NCBI RefSeq assembly: GCF_003402535.2
Contig: NZ_AP025170.1
Location: 2,046,001 to 2,110,000, forward strand
Direction: 5' to 3'
Length of the DNA stretch: 64,000 bases
From: Cupriavidus sp. P-10
GTDB lineage: Bacteria; Pseudomonadota; Gammaproteobacteria; Burkholderiales; Burkholderiaceae
Shown here: one piece after another, positions 33,985 to 42,441 of the stretch
How positions within the stretch are numbered: position 1 is the first letter of the stretch
How the letters are laid out: each line of letters opens with the position of its first letter
Notes under the pieces: generated by a model
What the model saw: only the letters and a program-made list of their open reading frames with translations
Database searches by the model: none
Told to the model about the DNA's origin: nothing
Program-made: the position numbers and the translations under genes

Positions 33985-35423
33985 CGCGCCATGCCCTCCA
34001 GCCGGCGCGCCGCCACGCGCGCCAGCCACAGCCACGCCGCCAGCCATGCCAGCAGCACCAGTGCCGGCGCCAGCGCGCGCTGCACGGTGCCGGCAAGGGA
34101 CGGCGGCACGTAGGCAAACGCCGGCAGGTCCTGCCAATGGTGATGGTCGATGCGGTTCTCCCTGGCCGGATCGACCGCATCGGCATAGCGGATCTGCTCG
34201 GCTTCCAGCCGGTTCAGAGCCTGCACCAGGCCGTAGCGATAGCGTTCGCCCTGCTGCAGGAAGTCGCGATAGCCATGCAGGTCGGTAGCGGCAACGGTCA
34301 TCGACAGCCGGCGCAGCGCAAAGGCAGGACTGAGCCATCCGAGCGTATCGGTGAGCCGGCCTTGCCGGAACTGCAGCGCGAAGGCCGCCTTGGCGTGCCG
34401 GTCGAACAAGGCGCTGGTAAGGCGTTCGCCTTCGGTCTTGAGCAGGCCCTTGTAGTTCACCGGCAGGTCCTCGACGCGGCGCACGCCGTACTGCGCCAGG
34501 ACCTGCTGCCGGAAGCCGTTGTAGTAGGGATCGTCGGGGTCATGGCTGTCGCCGATCGCCGCAAGCTCGCGCTCCACCGCGATGGTGCTTTCCAGCCGCG
34601 TCGGCAGCGCCACCACGGCGTTGACCAGGTCCGGCACCGCGCGCGGCAGCATGACCACCAGCACGGCCCACAGCGCCAGCAGCACCAGCAGCGCATCGCG
34701 GCTGCGCCGGCACCACGCCGACACCACGGTGACGAGCAGCGACCACAGCAGCAGCCAGCCGGCATATGCCGCCACCAGCAGCGCCGCCAGCAGCGCGGAC
34801 AGCGGCGCATCGCCCGGCCGCGCCAGCGCCATCCAGGCCAGCACCGCCGCTGCAGGCAGCAGCACGGCCAGCGCCACGCCGGCGACGGCCAGCACCTTGC
34901 CCCGCACCAGTTCGCCGCCCCGCACGCCCTGCGCCAGCAACACGCGCAGCACGCCGCTCTCGCGCTCGCGCGCCAGCACGCCGTGGCCGGCAAAGATCAG
35001 CAGCAGTGGCGCCAGCACCTGCAGCACGAAGGCCGGCGACAACTGCCCGAAGCGCACCAGCAGCGACGACTGCCGCACCTCGCCGAAGTTGGCGCTGTTT
35101 TGCCGGTGCGCTTCGAGGTAGAGCGAGCGGCCGGTATAGAGATCGATGCCCGGATCGAACACCGCCAGCGGGCCCAGCGGCCGGAACAGGTAGTGGCCGT
35201 AGTGCGCCATCCGGTGCGGGTGCCGGTCGGGCTGGCTGGCGAATTCCCGGTCGGCCTGCTGCTGGTAGCGCGCCTGCTGCGCGCTGACATCGCGATGGTG
35301 CTCCCATGCGCTCAGGATGGCGGCGAAGGCAAGCAACAGCACCAGTGCCAGGCTGGCCACCGCCACTTTGTCGCGCCGCATCAGGCGCCATTCCTCGCGC
35401 GCGATCAGCCAGGATCTGCTCAT
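33981..35423 (-). CDS. ABC-2 type exporter permease (DUF3526-like), first subunit
   Basis: The 480-residue permease starts MSRSWLIAREEWRLMRRDKV and has its first helix at about 22-42. A large extracytoplasmic loop includes HYGHYLFRPLGPLAVFDPGI, LYTGRSLYLEAHRQNSANFG and VRQSSLLVRFGQLSPAFVLQ, a block characteristic of DUF3526 permeases. Further helices lie at about 140-160, 185-210, 215-240 and 245-265, and near the C-terminus. It overlaps both the ATPase gene and the second permease gene by 4 bp, so the three are translationally coupled. Related sets are often found with TonB-dependent receptors, but none is nearby here. Confidence 0.8.
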   Translation of the reverse strand: MSRSWLIAREEWRLMRRDKVAVASLALVLLLAFAAILSAWEHHRDVSAQQARYQQQADREFASQPDRHPHRMAHYGHYLFRPLGPLAVFDPGIDLYTGRSLYLEAHRQNSANFGEVRQSSLLVRFGQLSPAFVLQVLAPLLLIFAGHGVLARERESGVLRVLLAQGVRGGELVRGKVLAVAGVALAVLLPAAAVLAWMALARPGDAPLSALLAALLVAAYAGWLLLWSLLVTVVSAWCRRSRDALLVLLALWAVLVVMLPRAVPDLVNAVVALPTRLESTIAVERELAAIGDSHDPDDPYYNGFRQQVLAQYGVRRVEDLPVNYKGLLKTEGERLTSALFDRHAKAAFALQFRQGRLTDTLGWLSPAFALRRLSMTVAATDLHGYRDFLQQGERYRYGLVQALNRLEAEQIRYADAVDPARENRIDHHHWQDLPAFAYVPPSLAGTVQRALAPALVLLAWLAAWLWLARVAARRLEGMAR

Positions 35424-36175
35424 GCCGCACCTTGCGCGTAGCGCTGGTGCAAGGCGCGCACGTCGAAGCCTTCCGGCCCCTGCGCGGCATACTCCACGGC
35501 GAGTCGGCCGGACTGGATAAAGCCAATGCGGTCGGCGATGCCGGCCGCGGACAGCAGGTCGTGCGTCACCATCAGCGTGGCCACGCCCCGCCCGCGCAGC
35601 AGGCCAAGCAAGCGGTTGAACTCGGCGGTCGCCTGCGGATCCAGGCCCGAGGTGGGCTCGTCCAGCAGCAGCGCCGCGACCTCGCGCCGCAGCGCCAGCG
35701 CGATCGCCACCTTCTGCCGCATGCCCTTGGAGAAGCCTGCCACGCGCCGCCCGAACGCAGCGGGGTCCAGTCCCGCGGCCTGCAACGCCTCGTCGATGGC
35801 CTGCGGGGTTTCCTTCTGCCCTGCCAGGCTCAGCAGGTAGGCGACGTTCTCGCGCGCGCTCAGGTGCTCGTAAAGGGCTACGTTTTCCGGGATATAGGCG
35901 ATCTGCCGGCGCGCGCCGGCCGGGTCCCGCACCGGGTCGACGCGGTTGACCCGCACCTGCCCGCCACTGGGCCCGATGAAGCCCAGGAACAGGCTCAGCG
36001 TGGTGGTCTTGCCGGCGCCGTTGGCGCCCAGCAGCGCATAGATCTCGCCGGGCCAGACGCGCAACGTCAGCGCGGTCAGCACAGGCGCGGCGCCATAGCC
36101 GGCCTGGACGCCGTCGGCCTCGAGGATGGGAGCCGGGTGCGGCGAGGTTTCGATGAATGGCTGCGTGAGCGTCAT
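35420..36175 (-). CDS. ABC transporter ATP-binding protein
   Basis: The 251-residue ATPase has the Walker A motif GANGAGKTTT (about residues 50-59), signature FSKGMRQK, Walker B VAALLLDEPTSGLD and the switch histidine in VTHD. It resembles the exporter ATPases of the ABC-2/NosF group. It is the first gene of a coupled three-gene operon with two DUF3526-like permeases. A Fur-box-like inverted repeat lies 62 bp before its start. Confidence 0.92.
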   Translation of the reverse strand: MTLTQPFIETSPHPAPILEADGVQAGYGAAPVLTALTLRVWPGEIYALLGANGAGKTTTLSLFLGFIGPSGGQVRVNRVDPVRDPAGARRQIAYIPENVALYEHLSARENVAYLLSLAGQKETPQAIDEALQAAGLDPAAFGRRVAGFSKGMRQKVAIALALRREVAALLLDEPTSGLDPQATAEFNRLLGLLRGRGVATLMVTHDLLSAAGIADRIGFIQSGRLAVEYAAQGPEGFDVRALHQRYAQGAA

Positions 36176-36236
36176 GCCAGGTCGCCCGTGGGCGGGAAAG
36201 TGTCGTTGGCGATGTCTGGCGATGCTACGCGAGCTT

Positions 36237-36258
36237 TAATGATAATGCAATATCATTA
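36237..36258. promoter_or_regulatory. Fur-box-like inverted repeat before the ABC exporter operon
   Basis: TAATGATA at 36237-36244 and TATCATTA at 36251-36258 are perfect inverted arms around ATGCAA. The overall pattern resembles the Fur box (runs of GATAAT and ATTATC), though the 6-bp spacer differs from the classical 19-bp consensus. It stands 62 bp upstream of the exporter ATPase gene, in AT-rich sequence against a GC-rich background. Iron control is inference. Confidence 0.5.
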
Positions 36259-36280
36259 GCAAGAGCCGCCGGCACGCCCT

Positions 36281-37198
36281 TCACGAGGCGCCACGCAGCG
36301 GCCCGAAGCGCTCGGCATAGACGGACGCCACCCAGTCGACGAAGACCCGCACGCGCGGCGCCAGCTGCCGGTGGAACGGATACAGGACCGACACCGGCAG
36401 CGTCGGGCATGGCCAGGCTTCCAGCACCGGCACCAGCCGCCCCGCGCGCAGGTGCTCTTCAACGCGGAAGCGCGGCACCTGGATCAGGCCGCAGCCGGCG
36501 AGCGCGGCACTGGTATAGCACTCGGCGTCGCTGACCGCGATCCATCCGCGCGCCTTGGCCTCCACCACCTCGCCATCGACCGTCAGCGTGAACGGGTAGC
36601 GGTAGTCATGGTTGCGCGAGAAAAAGCCCACGGCGGCATGGCCTTCGAGTTCGGACGGGTGTCGCGGCGTGCCATGCACAGCGAGGTAGGCGGGACTGGC
36701 GCACAGCACTTCCGGCATGTCGGCCAGCCGCCGCGCCACCAGCGACGAGTCGCGCGGACGGCCGGCGCGCACGACGCAGTCGATGCCCTCGCCCACCAGG
36801 TCGACCAGGCGGTCGCCGCTGCTGATCGCCAGTTCGATATTGGGGTAGCGGGCGCGGAACTCGCCGATGCGCGGCAGGATGACCTGCGTCGCGTGGGTGC
36901 CGTGCAGGTCCAGCCGCAGCGTCCCGCGCGGATTGGCCGCCTGCGTGCTGAGCGAGGTTTCGGCGTCTTCCAGCTCCAGCAACACGCGTTTGCTGCGCTC
37001 GTAAAACGCCTGGCCGTCCAGTGTCGGGCGCACCTGGCGCGTGGTGCGCTCGAGCAGCCGCGCGCCGACGCGGGCCTCCAGTTCCTTGATGGCGTGCGTG
37101 GCGGTAGCGCGCGGCATGTCGAGCGCACTGGCGGCGCCGGTGAACGAGCCTAGCTCCACGATCCGGGTGAAAAGTTGCAGCGCGTCGAAGCGGTCCAT
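36281..37198 (-). CDS. LysR-family transcriptional regulator
   Basis: From ATG 37198 the protein has 305 residues; an upstream extension (to 37303) is low-complexity and unlikely. The helix-turn-helix is at residues 17-36 (GSFTGAASALDMPRATATHA), and the effector domain follows from about 90 (GTLRLDLHGTHATQVILPRI). It belongs to the large CrgA/DmlR-like group. Neighbours give no clear target: the SbmA-like gene is divergent at 37510, and the ABC exporter lies downstream on the same strand. The leader at 37200-37300 is a G/T-rich tract with imperfect GCAGCGGTTG units. Confidence 0.85.
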   Translation of the reverse strand: MDRFDALQLFTRIVELGSFTGAASALDMPRATATHAIKELEARVGARLLERTTRQVRPTLDGQAFYERSKRVLLELEDAETSLSTQAANPRGTLRLDLHGTHATQVILPRIGEFRARYPNIELAISSGDRLVDLVGEGIDCVVRAGRPRDSSLVARRLADMPEVLCASPAYLAVHGTPRHPSELEGHAAVGFFSRNHDYRYPFTLTVDGEVVEAKARGWIAVSDAECYTSAALAGCGLIQVPRFRVEEHLRAGRLVPVLEAWPCPTLPVSVLYPFHRQLAPRVRVFVDWVASVYAERFGPLRGAS

Positions 37199-37509
37199 GG
37201 CGGTACGGTTGGAAGGCGGTAGCAGCGGTTGTAGCAGTTGCAGCGGTTGCAGGGTTCGTTTGTAGCCTTGGCTGCTTGTGCCAGCTTGTAGCGGGTTGGT
37301 CACCCCGCATTGAAAGCAGGTTCGGCGTTGCCGTCAACTCCGCACACCGCGCGCCGGCGCGAAAAAATTCGCGTGCCAGGGGAATGAAATCTGGACGGGC
37401 GTGGATTTTGCTGTCCTATATTTCATCCAGATTCTCCTGCTGGTCCGCTTTCGTTGCGGCGTCACGGATGCGCGCGGCAGCAGGGAATCCGTCAGCGCTG
37501 GAGAATCAG

Positions 37510-39267
37510 ATGAGCGTTGTTCCCGAGCCGAGGGTCGCCGGCACCACTTCGGGCCGCAGGAAACGTCCGGGCGCCCCCACCCGCCATGTGTGGACCCGTT
37601 ACTGGGCCATTGCCCGACCCTACTGGTTCTCGCAGGAGCGATGGAAGGCGTCCGGCCTGCTGCTCCTTTTGATCCTGCTGCTGCTTGGGCAGACGCAGGC
37701 CGAGGTCTGGATCAACGAACAAACCGGCGAATTCACTTCGGCCCTGGCGGCGCAAGATGCCGACCGCTTCTGGGACTCGATCCAAAAGTGCCTCTACATC
37801 CTGCTCGCCGCCGTTCCCATCTACTCCTCCTACTACTACCTGCGCAACAAACTCAGCCTGCTGTGGCGACGATGGCTCACCCGTCACTACCTCGACGGGT
37901 ACTTCAAGGACCGGACTTACTACAAGCTCAACGCCAACGCGGCGATCGACAATCCGGACCAGCGGATCACCGAAGACATCAACACCTTCACCAAGCAATC
38001 GCTGTACTTCCTGTCTATCGGCATCGGCGCGCTGCTGCAGCTGATCGCCTTCAGCGCCGTCCTGTGGTCGATTTCCCAGATGCTGGTCTACTTCCTGGTG
38101 GTCTATGCCATCGCCGGCAGCTTTATCTCCATCTACTGCTTCGGGCGCGTGCTGATCGGGCTGAACTTCTTCCAGCTCAAGCGCGAGGCGGACTTCCGCT
38201 TCAGCCTGATCCGGGTGCGCGAGAACGCCGAATCGATCGCCTTCTACCGTGGCGAGGCGCTGGAGTCGTCGCACGTCAGCGGCCGCTTCGAGCATGCCTT
38301 CCGCAACTTCGACAAGCTCATCAAGTGGCAGTTGAGCCTGAATACGTTCCAGTACGGCTACGGCTTCCTCACCATCATGCTGCCAAGCGCCATCGTCGCC
38401 TCGCATGTGCTGTCCGGGGAAATGGAAGTCGGGCGCGCGATCCAGGCCGCGGGGGCGTTTGCCGCGGTGCTGAATGCGCTGACGGTAATCGTCGACAACT
38501 TCGAAGACCTGGCCCGCTTCGTCGCCGGGCTGGACCGGCTCGACACCTTCGCCGGCACGCTCGCGGCCACGCCGGCGAAAACCGCCGAACCGGCGCCGAC
38601 GATCGAATCGGTGCAGGATTCGCGCCTGTCCCTGCTGCACGTGACGCTGCGCACGCCCAACCTGGAACGCACGCTGGTGCGTGACCTGACGGTGTCGGCC
38701 AATCCCGGCGAAGGGCTGCTGATCGTCGGTGCCAGCGGCGGCGGCAAGAGCTCGCTGATGCGCGCCATGGCCGGCTTGTGGACCAGCGGCAGCGGCTGCA
38801 TCGTGCGGCCCAGGCCGCAGGACATGCTGTTCCTGCCGCAGCACCCGTACATGGTGGTCGGCAGCCTGCGCGGCCAGTTGCTGTACCCCAATCACATCGG
38901 GCAGCACATCCCCGACGACGAACTGATCCGGTTGCTTGAGCTTGTCAATCTGGGCAGCATCGTCGAGCGCTTCGGCGGGCTCGATACCGAAGTGGACTGG
39001 GGCAAGGTACTGTCGCTGGGCGAGCAGCAGCGGCTGACGATGGGGCGCGTGCTGCTGTCGCGGCCGCGCTATGTGATGCTCGACGAGGCCACCAGCGCGC
39101 TCGATATCGGCAACGAGGAAGGCATGTACCAGTTGCTGGCCGGCATGGATGCGACGCTGGTCAGCGTCAGCCACCGTCCCTCGCTGCTCAAGTACCACCA
39201 CCAGGTGCTGGAGCTCGATGGCACTGGCGGCTGGAAGGTGCATCCGAGCCAGGGCTTCCGCTTCTGA
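37510..39267 (+). CDS. ABC transporter, fused permease-ATPase, SbmA/YddA-like
   Basis: The 585-residue protein has an N-terminal permease of the ABC_membrane_2 type (helices at about 50-70, 90-115, 170-195 and 200-225; SSYYYLRNKLSLLWRRWLTR and NPDQRITEDINTFTKQSL are typical) and a C-terminal ATPase. The ATPase carries Walker A GASGGGKSSL, signature LSLGEQQRL and Walker B YVMLDEATSALD. Relatives include YddA and the ATP-driven homologues of SbmA/BacA, which move vitamin B12, peptides or long-chain acyl compounds. I chose ATG 37510; the frame is open from 37276, but that part looks non-coding. It is not in an obvious operon. Confidence 0.88.
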   Translation: MSVVPEPRVAGTTSGRRKRPGAPTRHVWTRYWAIARPYWFSQERWKASGLLLLLILLLLGQTQAEVWINEQTGEFTSALAAQDADRFWDSIQKCLYILLAAVPIYSSYYYLRNKLSLLWRRWLTRHYLDGYFKDRTYYKLNANAAIDNPDQRITEDINTFTKQSLYFLSIGIGALLQLIAFSAVLWSISQMLVYFLVVYAIAGSFISIYCFGRVLIGLNFFQLKREADFRFSLIRVRENAESIAFYRGEALESSHVSGRFEHAFRNFDKLIKWQLSLNTFQYGYGFLTIMLPSAIVASHVLSGEMEVGRAIQAAGAFAAVLNALTVIVDNFEDLARFVAGLDRLDTFAGTLAATPAKTAEPAPTIESVQDSRLSLLHVTLRTPNLERTLVRDLTVSANPGEGLLIVGASGGGKSSLMRAMAGLWTSGSGCIVRPRPQDMLFLPQHPYMVVGSLRGQLLYPNHIGQHIPDDELIRLLELVNLGSIVERFGGLDTEVDWGKVLSLGEQQRLTMGRVLLSRPRYVMLDEATSALDIGNEEGMYQLLAGMDATLVSVSHRPSLLKYHHQVLELDGTGGWKVHPSQGFRF

Positions 39268-39396
39268 CGGCCCCGCGCGGGCGTGTTCGCATTCCGGCAA
39301 CCGCCGGCTCGCGAATCGGCATTTGAGCCGCACGGCGGCTGCCCCTACCATCAGACCCGGTGGTATGGAAAACGCAGCGCACGCCCACGAGCTCCG

Positions 39397-39480
39397 ATGA
39401 CAAGTCCCGCGCCCATCACAATGACCTTGGAACGCGTCCTGCACGTGCTGCGGGCCTTCCGTTCCGAACGCACGTCTCAA
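39397..39480 (+). pseudogene. Short N-terminal relic, IclR-like
   Basis: The frame MTSPAPITMTLERVLHVLRA continues with FRSERTSQRL before turning into non-family sequence. The TLERVLHVLRAF segment resembles the first helix of IclR-type regulators. It is too short to be certain. It sits at the start of a run of gene fragments (39397-40246) between the SbmA-like gene and the stress-protein gene. Confidence 0.3.
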
Positions 39481-39529
39481 CGTCTCGGTCTCGCTGTCGG
39501 TGCCCGACCAGCTCGATATCCTTCGGAGA

Positions 39530-39967
39530 ACTCGGCCAGTTCGCGGCGCCACGGTCTGGCTCAAGGCGTACTGCGCCTGTTATTGCACGCATGCGTATAT
39601 CGACGCTGTGCGCCCGTTCGCGGCGCGCCGCGCCGAGATCGCCGGCATCCAGGCACGCATCCATCCGGCCTTCAACGTGGTGGTCGGCACCGCCAATGCC
39701 AATGCGTACGAGCCGAAGAACATCGAGCATGTCCAGTTCAGCCTGCCGACGCAGATGGCCTTCGCCGTGCTTGGCATGGGCAATGGCTGCAAGGTGCATC
39801 GCGACTACCTCGACGGCAAGCTCGACATGGCCCCGGTGCTGGACGTCGCGCGCGGCATCGCCATCACCGAGGCGCCCGAACTGGAGGCGCGCTATCCGGG
39901 CAAGTTCGTCGCCGACGTGACCGTGACCTTCCGCGATGGCAGCACCGAGCATGTGTTAGTGGAGGCT
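39530..39967 (+). pseudogene. C-terminal relic of an MmgE/PrpD-family gene
   Basis: The frame encodes ATVWLKAYCACYCTHAYIDA, then IHPAFNVVVGTANANAYEPK, SLPTQMAFAVLGMGNGCKVH and KFVADVTVTFRDGSTEHVLV, which is recognisably the second domain of MmgE/PrpD proteins (2-methylcitrate dehydratase and relatives). The first two thirds of the protein and the true start are absent. After about 39967 the frame runs on through sequence that is antisense to a Bug fragment, so the 3' end is also lost. It is therefore a double-truncated remnant. Confidence 0.7.
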
Positions 39968-40190
39968 GGCGCGGCATGCCAGGTTCGTGCGTTCCTGACC
40001 AGTTCGTCGGACAAGCGTTCGACCACCGGCGCGGGCGTTGACACCGGTGCCAGCGCGCCGATCCACGAGGCCACCAGGTAGTCGGCGATGCCCGCCTGCG
40101 CCGTGGTCGGAACGTCCGGGATCTCGCCCCAGCGCCCGGCGCTGGCGATGTACGTCGATATCGCCGACCGCCGCCAGTTCCTCAGCCAGT
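39968..40190 (-). pseudogene. C-terminal relic of a Bug/TctC gene
   Basis: On the minus strand the frame reads ASAGRWGEIPDVPTTAQAGI, then DYLVASWIGALAPVSTPAPV and VERLSDELVRNART, the typical distal part of Bug proteins. The N-terminal two thirds and the signal peptide are missing, and the frame runs into the antisense of the PrpD relic. On the plus strand next to it (about 40150-40246) another frame ends IADRRQFLSQLPKEDAHWKR, possibly the tail of yet another lost gene. Confidence 0.65.
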
Positions 40191-40264
40191 TGCCGAAAGA
40201 AGATGCGCACTGGAAGCGCATCGCGCAACTGTCGAAGGAATCCTGACTGGCGGATTGCGCAAGC

Positions 40265-40696
40265 TCAGCGGTAGACGAGCACGGGGATCCTGCAGTGCGT
40301 CAGCACCTTCTGGGTTTCGCTACCGACCAGCAGCCCCTCCAGCCCGCGCCGGCCGTGCGACGCCATGAAGATCACGTCACAGCCGTGCTTGGCGGCGGCA
40401 TCGATAATGCCCTTGTACGGCACCGACACGCTCATGTCGGTCTGGCAGGTCACGCCCGCCGCGGTGGCCGCCGCGACAACCTCGGCGAGTAGCGCGTTGG
40501 CCCGCTCGGCCTCATGTTCCTCATACGCCTTTCGCCGCGGATGACCGGCATCGCCCGAGGACAGGTAGGGATACTCCTCCATGCACGTATACGCCGTCAG
40601 CTTCGCATCGCCCGCCTTGACGAAATTGAGCGCCGCCGCCATGGCGACCTTGGAAAGCTCCGAGCCATCGGTGGCCAGCAAGATGTGCTTGAACAC
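40265..40696 (-). CDS. Universal stress protein, UspA family
   Basis: I chose the GTG at 40696, giving 143 residues beginning FKHILLATDGSELSKVAM after the start. An ATG at 40708 is in frame, but the bases between the two (GGAGGGA) form a good ribosome binding site for the GTG, and the paralogue at 46189 starts at the same point (MFQHILL). The ATP-binding motif is HGRRGLEGLLVGSETQKVLT. Residues 60-100 and the C-terminus CRIPVLVYR are those of the UspA fold. It is alone and convergent with the gene relics. Confidence 0.9.
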   Translation of the reverse strand: MFKHILLATDGSELSKVAMAAALNFVKAGDAKLTAYTCMEEYPYLSSGDAGHPRRKAYEEHEAERANALLAEVVAAATAAGVTCQTDMSVSVPYKGIIDAAAKHGCDVIFMASHGRRGLEGLLVGSETQKVLTHCRIPVLVYR

Positions 40697-40820
40697 GATT
40701 CCCTCCATAGGCTGCTGATTCTTGCTTGCCGCGGCAGGGGCACCGCGGCAAGGTTCAGTATGGACAATAAATCGCCCCGCGGCAGAGCCCGTCGCTGGAG
40801 ATCGGATGTCCGTGGCGGTT

Positions 40821-41804
40821 TCAATTCTCGATCTTGAACCCGATGTCCTTGATGAACTGGCCCCAACGCGCATGATCGGTCCGGATCTGCGCGGCAAACG
40901 CCTCGGGCGTGACCGCCTGCGCCGGCAGCACGCCAATGCCGGCCAGCCGCTTCTGGTACGCCGGATCCGCCAGCACCTTGCGCACGGCTTCGGAGACGGT
41001 ATCGACCGTGGCCTTGGACATGCCCTTCGGCCCGAACAGCGCGAAATAGCCGCTAAGTTGCTCCATCTCCTGGAAACCCAGCTCGCGGAATGTCGGCGCA
41101 CCGGGCGCCATGTCCGAGCGTTCCGGCATGGTGGTCGCCAGCACCTTGGTCTTGCCGGCCTGGTACAGCGGCACGCCGGTGGTCAGGCCGTCGATCATCA
41201 GCGGCACCACGCCACCCACCAGGTCTTGCGTGGCAGGCGCCGAGCCCTTGTACAGCACCGGCTCCAGGTTGGTGCCTGCCAGCCGGTTGAACAGCAGCGG
41301 GCCAAAGTGCGACGACGTGCCCGGGCCGTATGAGGCCGAGTGGATCGGCTTGCCCGGGTTGGCCCTGGAATACGCGATCAGTTCCTTCAGCGTGGAATAT
41401 GGTGCGTCCTTGTTGGCGGCAAGCAGCACCGGGGCACGGCCGAGTTCGGCGAGCGCGGTGAGGTCGGTCAGCGGGTCATAGGGCACGCGGTTGATATGCG
41501 CGCCCGAGGTGGCGGACGAACCCAGCGTCACCAGCAGCGTCTGGCCGTCGTTCCTGGCACGGATGACGTCCTGGGTGGCGGGAATGGTGGCGCCGCCCGG
41601 CTTGTTCTCCACCACCACGGACTGGCCCGTCACGCGGGCCAGATAGTCGGCAAACAGCCGCGCCACCACGTCAGTACCGCCGCCGGGCGGATATGCCACC
41701 ACCAGCCGGATCGGCCGCGCTGGCCACTGCTGCGCCATGGCGCAGGGCGCGATGCCGGCGGTTGCGGCAAGCACTGCGGTGCCCAGGAACTGTCGACGGT
41801 CCAT
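40821..41804 (-). CDS. Bug/TctC-family periplasmic substrate-binding protein
   Basis: The 327-residue protein has an unusual N-terminus for this family: MDRRQFLGTAVLAATAGIAP looks like a twin-arginine signal rather than a plain Sec signal. The mature part starts QQWPARPIRLVVAYPPGGGTD, with PGGATIPATQDV and VLYKGSAPATQDLVGGVVPL in place of the more common segments. It lies 112 bp before the universal stress protein gene on the same strand and has no transporter partner. The ligand is unknown. Confidence 0.88.
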   Translation of the reverse strand: MDRRQFLGTAVLAATAGIAPCAMAQQWPARPIRLVVAYPPGGGTDVVARLFADYLARVTGQSVVVENKPGGATIPATQDVIRARNDGQTLLVTLGSSATSGAHINRVPYDPLTDLTALAELGRAPVLLAANKDAPYSTLKELIAYSRANPGKPIHSASYGPGTSSHFGPLLFNRLAGTNLEPVLYKGSAPATQDLVGGVVPLMIDGLTTGVPLYQAGKTKVLATTMPERSDMAPGAPTFRELGFQEMEQLSGYFALFGPKGMSKATVDTVSEAVRKVLADPAYQKRLAGIGVLPAQAVTPEAFAAQIRTDHARWGQFIKDIGFKIEN

Positions 41805-42044
41805 GTCTGAAGTCTCCGCGTTGATGTTGTCCGGCCGCGCTGGCGGCGGGTACTACATATTAGGAAGTGTTGGGGCGCGGGACATGGGGGGTTTTCCATC
41901 ATGCCGCGGACCGGGATTGCGCCCGCGCTGGGCTGTCCCCGTGACTTCTTGCTACGCTGCTATGTAAGCCGGCTGTCGTCCTCGCATGCGTGCGCGCGTG
42001 TGAACTCTGCGCACCACCGGCTCGGCGCGGCCAAAGGAGTGATC

Positions 42045-42368
42045 ATGCAAGAGCTGGCTTTTCGCACCATGCTGTACCGCTACTTTTTCTTCAACTGGCT
42101 GTTCCGTGACGCCAGCCAGGGAAGCCGGGCCGAACGTGCCCACGCCTGGCATTTCAACAAGGCGCGTGCGCACTGGCTGCCGACGTATATGCGGCGCTGG
42201 CTGTGGTGCGGGGTCTTTTTCTATGCGCTGGGCAGCGTGGTGGAAGGCGTGCTGTGCGCGCCGGTGCTGTCGGCGCTGTTCTACGTGCCGGGCGCGCTCA
42301 GCGTGCCGGTCAATGTGATCATCATGGTGCTCTGGGTCGGGCTGAAGACGCTGCCCGGGCCGCTGTGA
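42045..42368 (+). CDS. Small membrane protein of unknown function
   Basis: The 107-residue protein starts at ATG 42045, with AAAGGAG 6 bp upstream. The N-terminal half is aromatic and basic (TMLYRYFFFNWLFRDASQGS, then HAWHFNKARAHWLPTYMRRW). Two membrane helices follow, at about residues 54-76 and 80-101. I recognise no family. A good ribosome binding site and a hairpin downstream support a real gene. The 240 bp upstream hold no other gene. Confidence 0.65.
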   Translation: MQELAFRTMLYRYFFFNWLFRDASQGSRAERAHAWHFNKARAHWLPTYMRRWLWCGVFFYALGSVVEGVLCAPVLSALFYVPGALSVPVNVIIMVLWVGLKTLPGPL

Positions 42369-42388
42369 AGCGAGGCCGGAAACAAAAA

Positions 42389-42412
42389 AACCGCAGCCAT
42401 CAGGCTGCGGTT
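42389..42412 (-). terminator. Intrinsic terminator of aceB
   Basis: A 10-bp stem (AACCGCAGCC and its complement) with loop ATCA lies between two converging genes. On the minus strand it is followed by a run of seven T, so it terminates aceB. It may also serve the small membrane protein gene from the other side. Confidence 0.88.
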
Positions 42413-42441
42413 CCTGGTCATGCCGGAGCAGTGCGGCCCGC

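Noticed and set aside
37200..37300. G/T-rich tract with GCAGCGGTTG-like units, considered as a repeat array
   Set aside because: Units are imperfect and irregularly spaced; too weak to call more than low complexity in the LysR leader.
37492..39564. 690-residue open frame on the minus strand
   Set aside because: Antisense to the SbmA/YddA-like ABC gene; composition is His/Arg/Gln-rich without domains.
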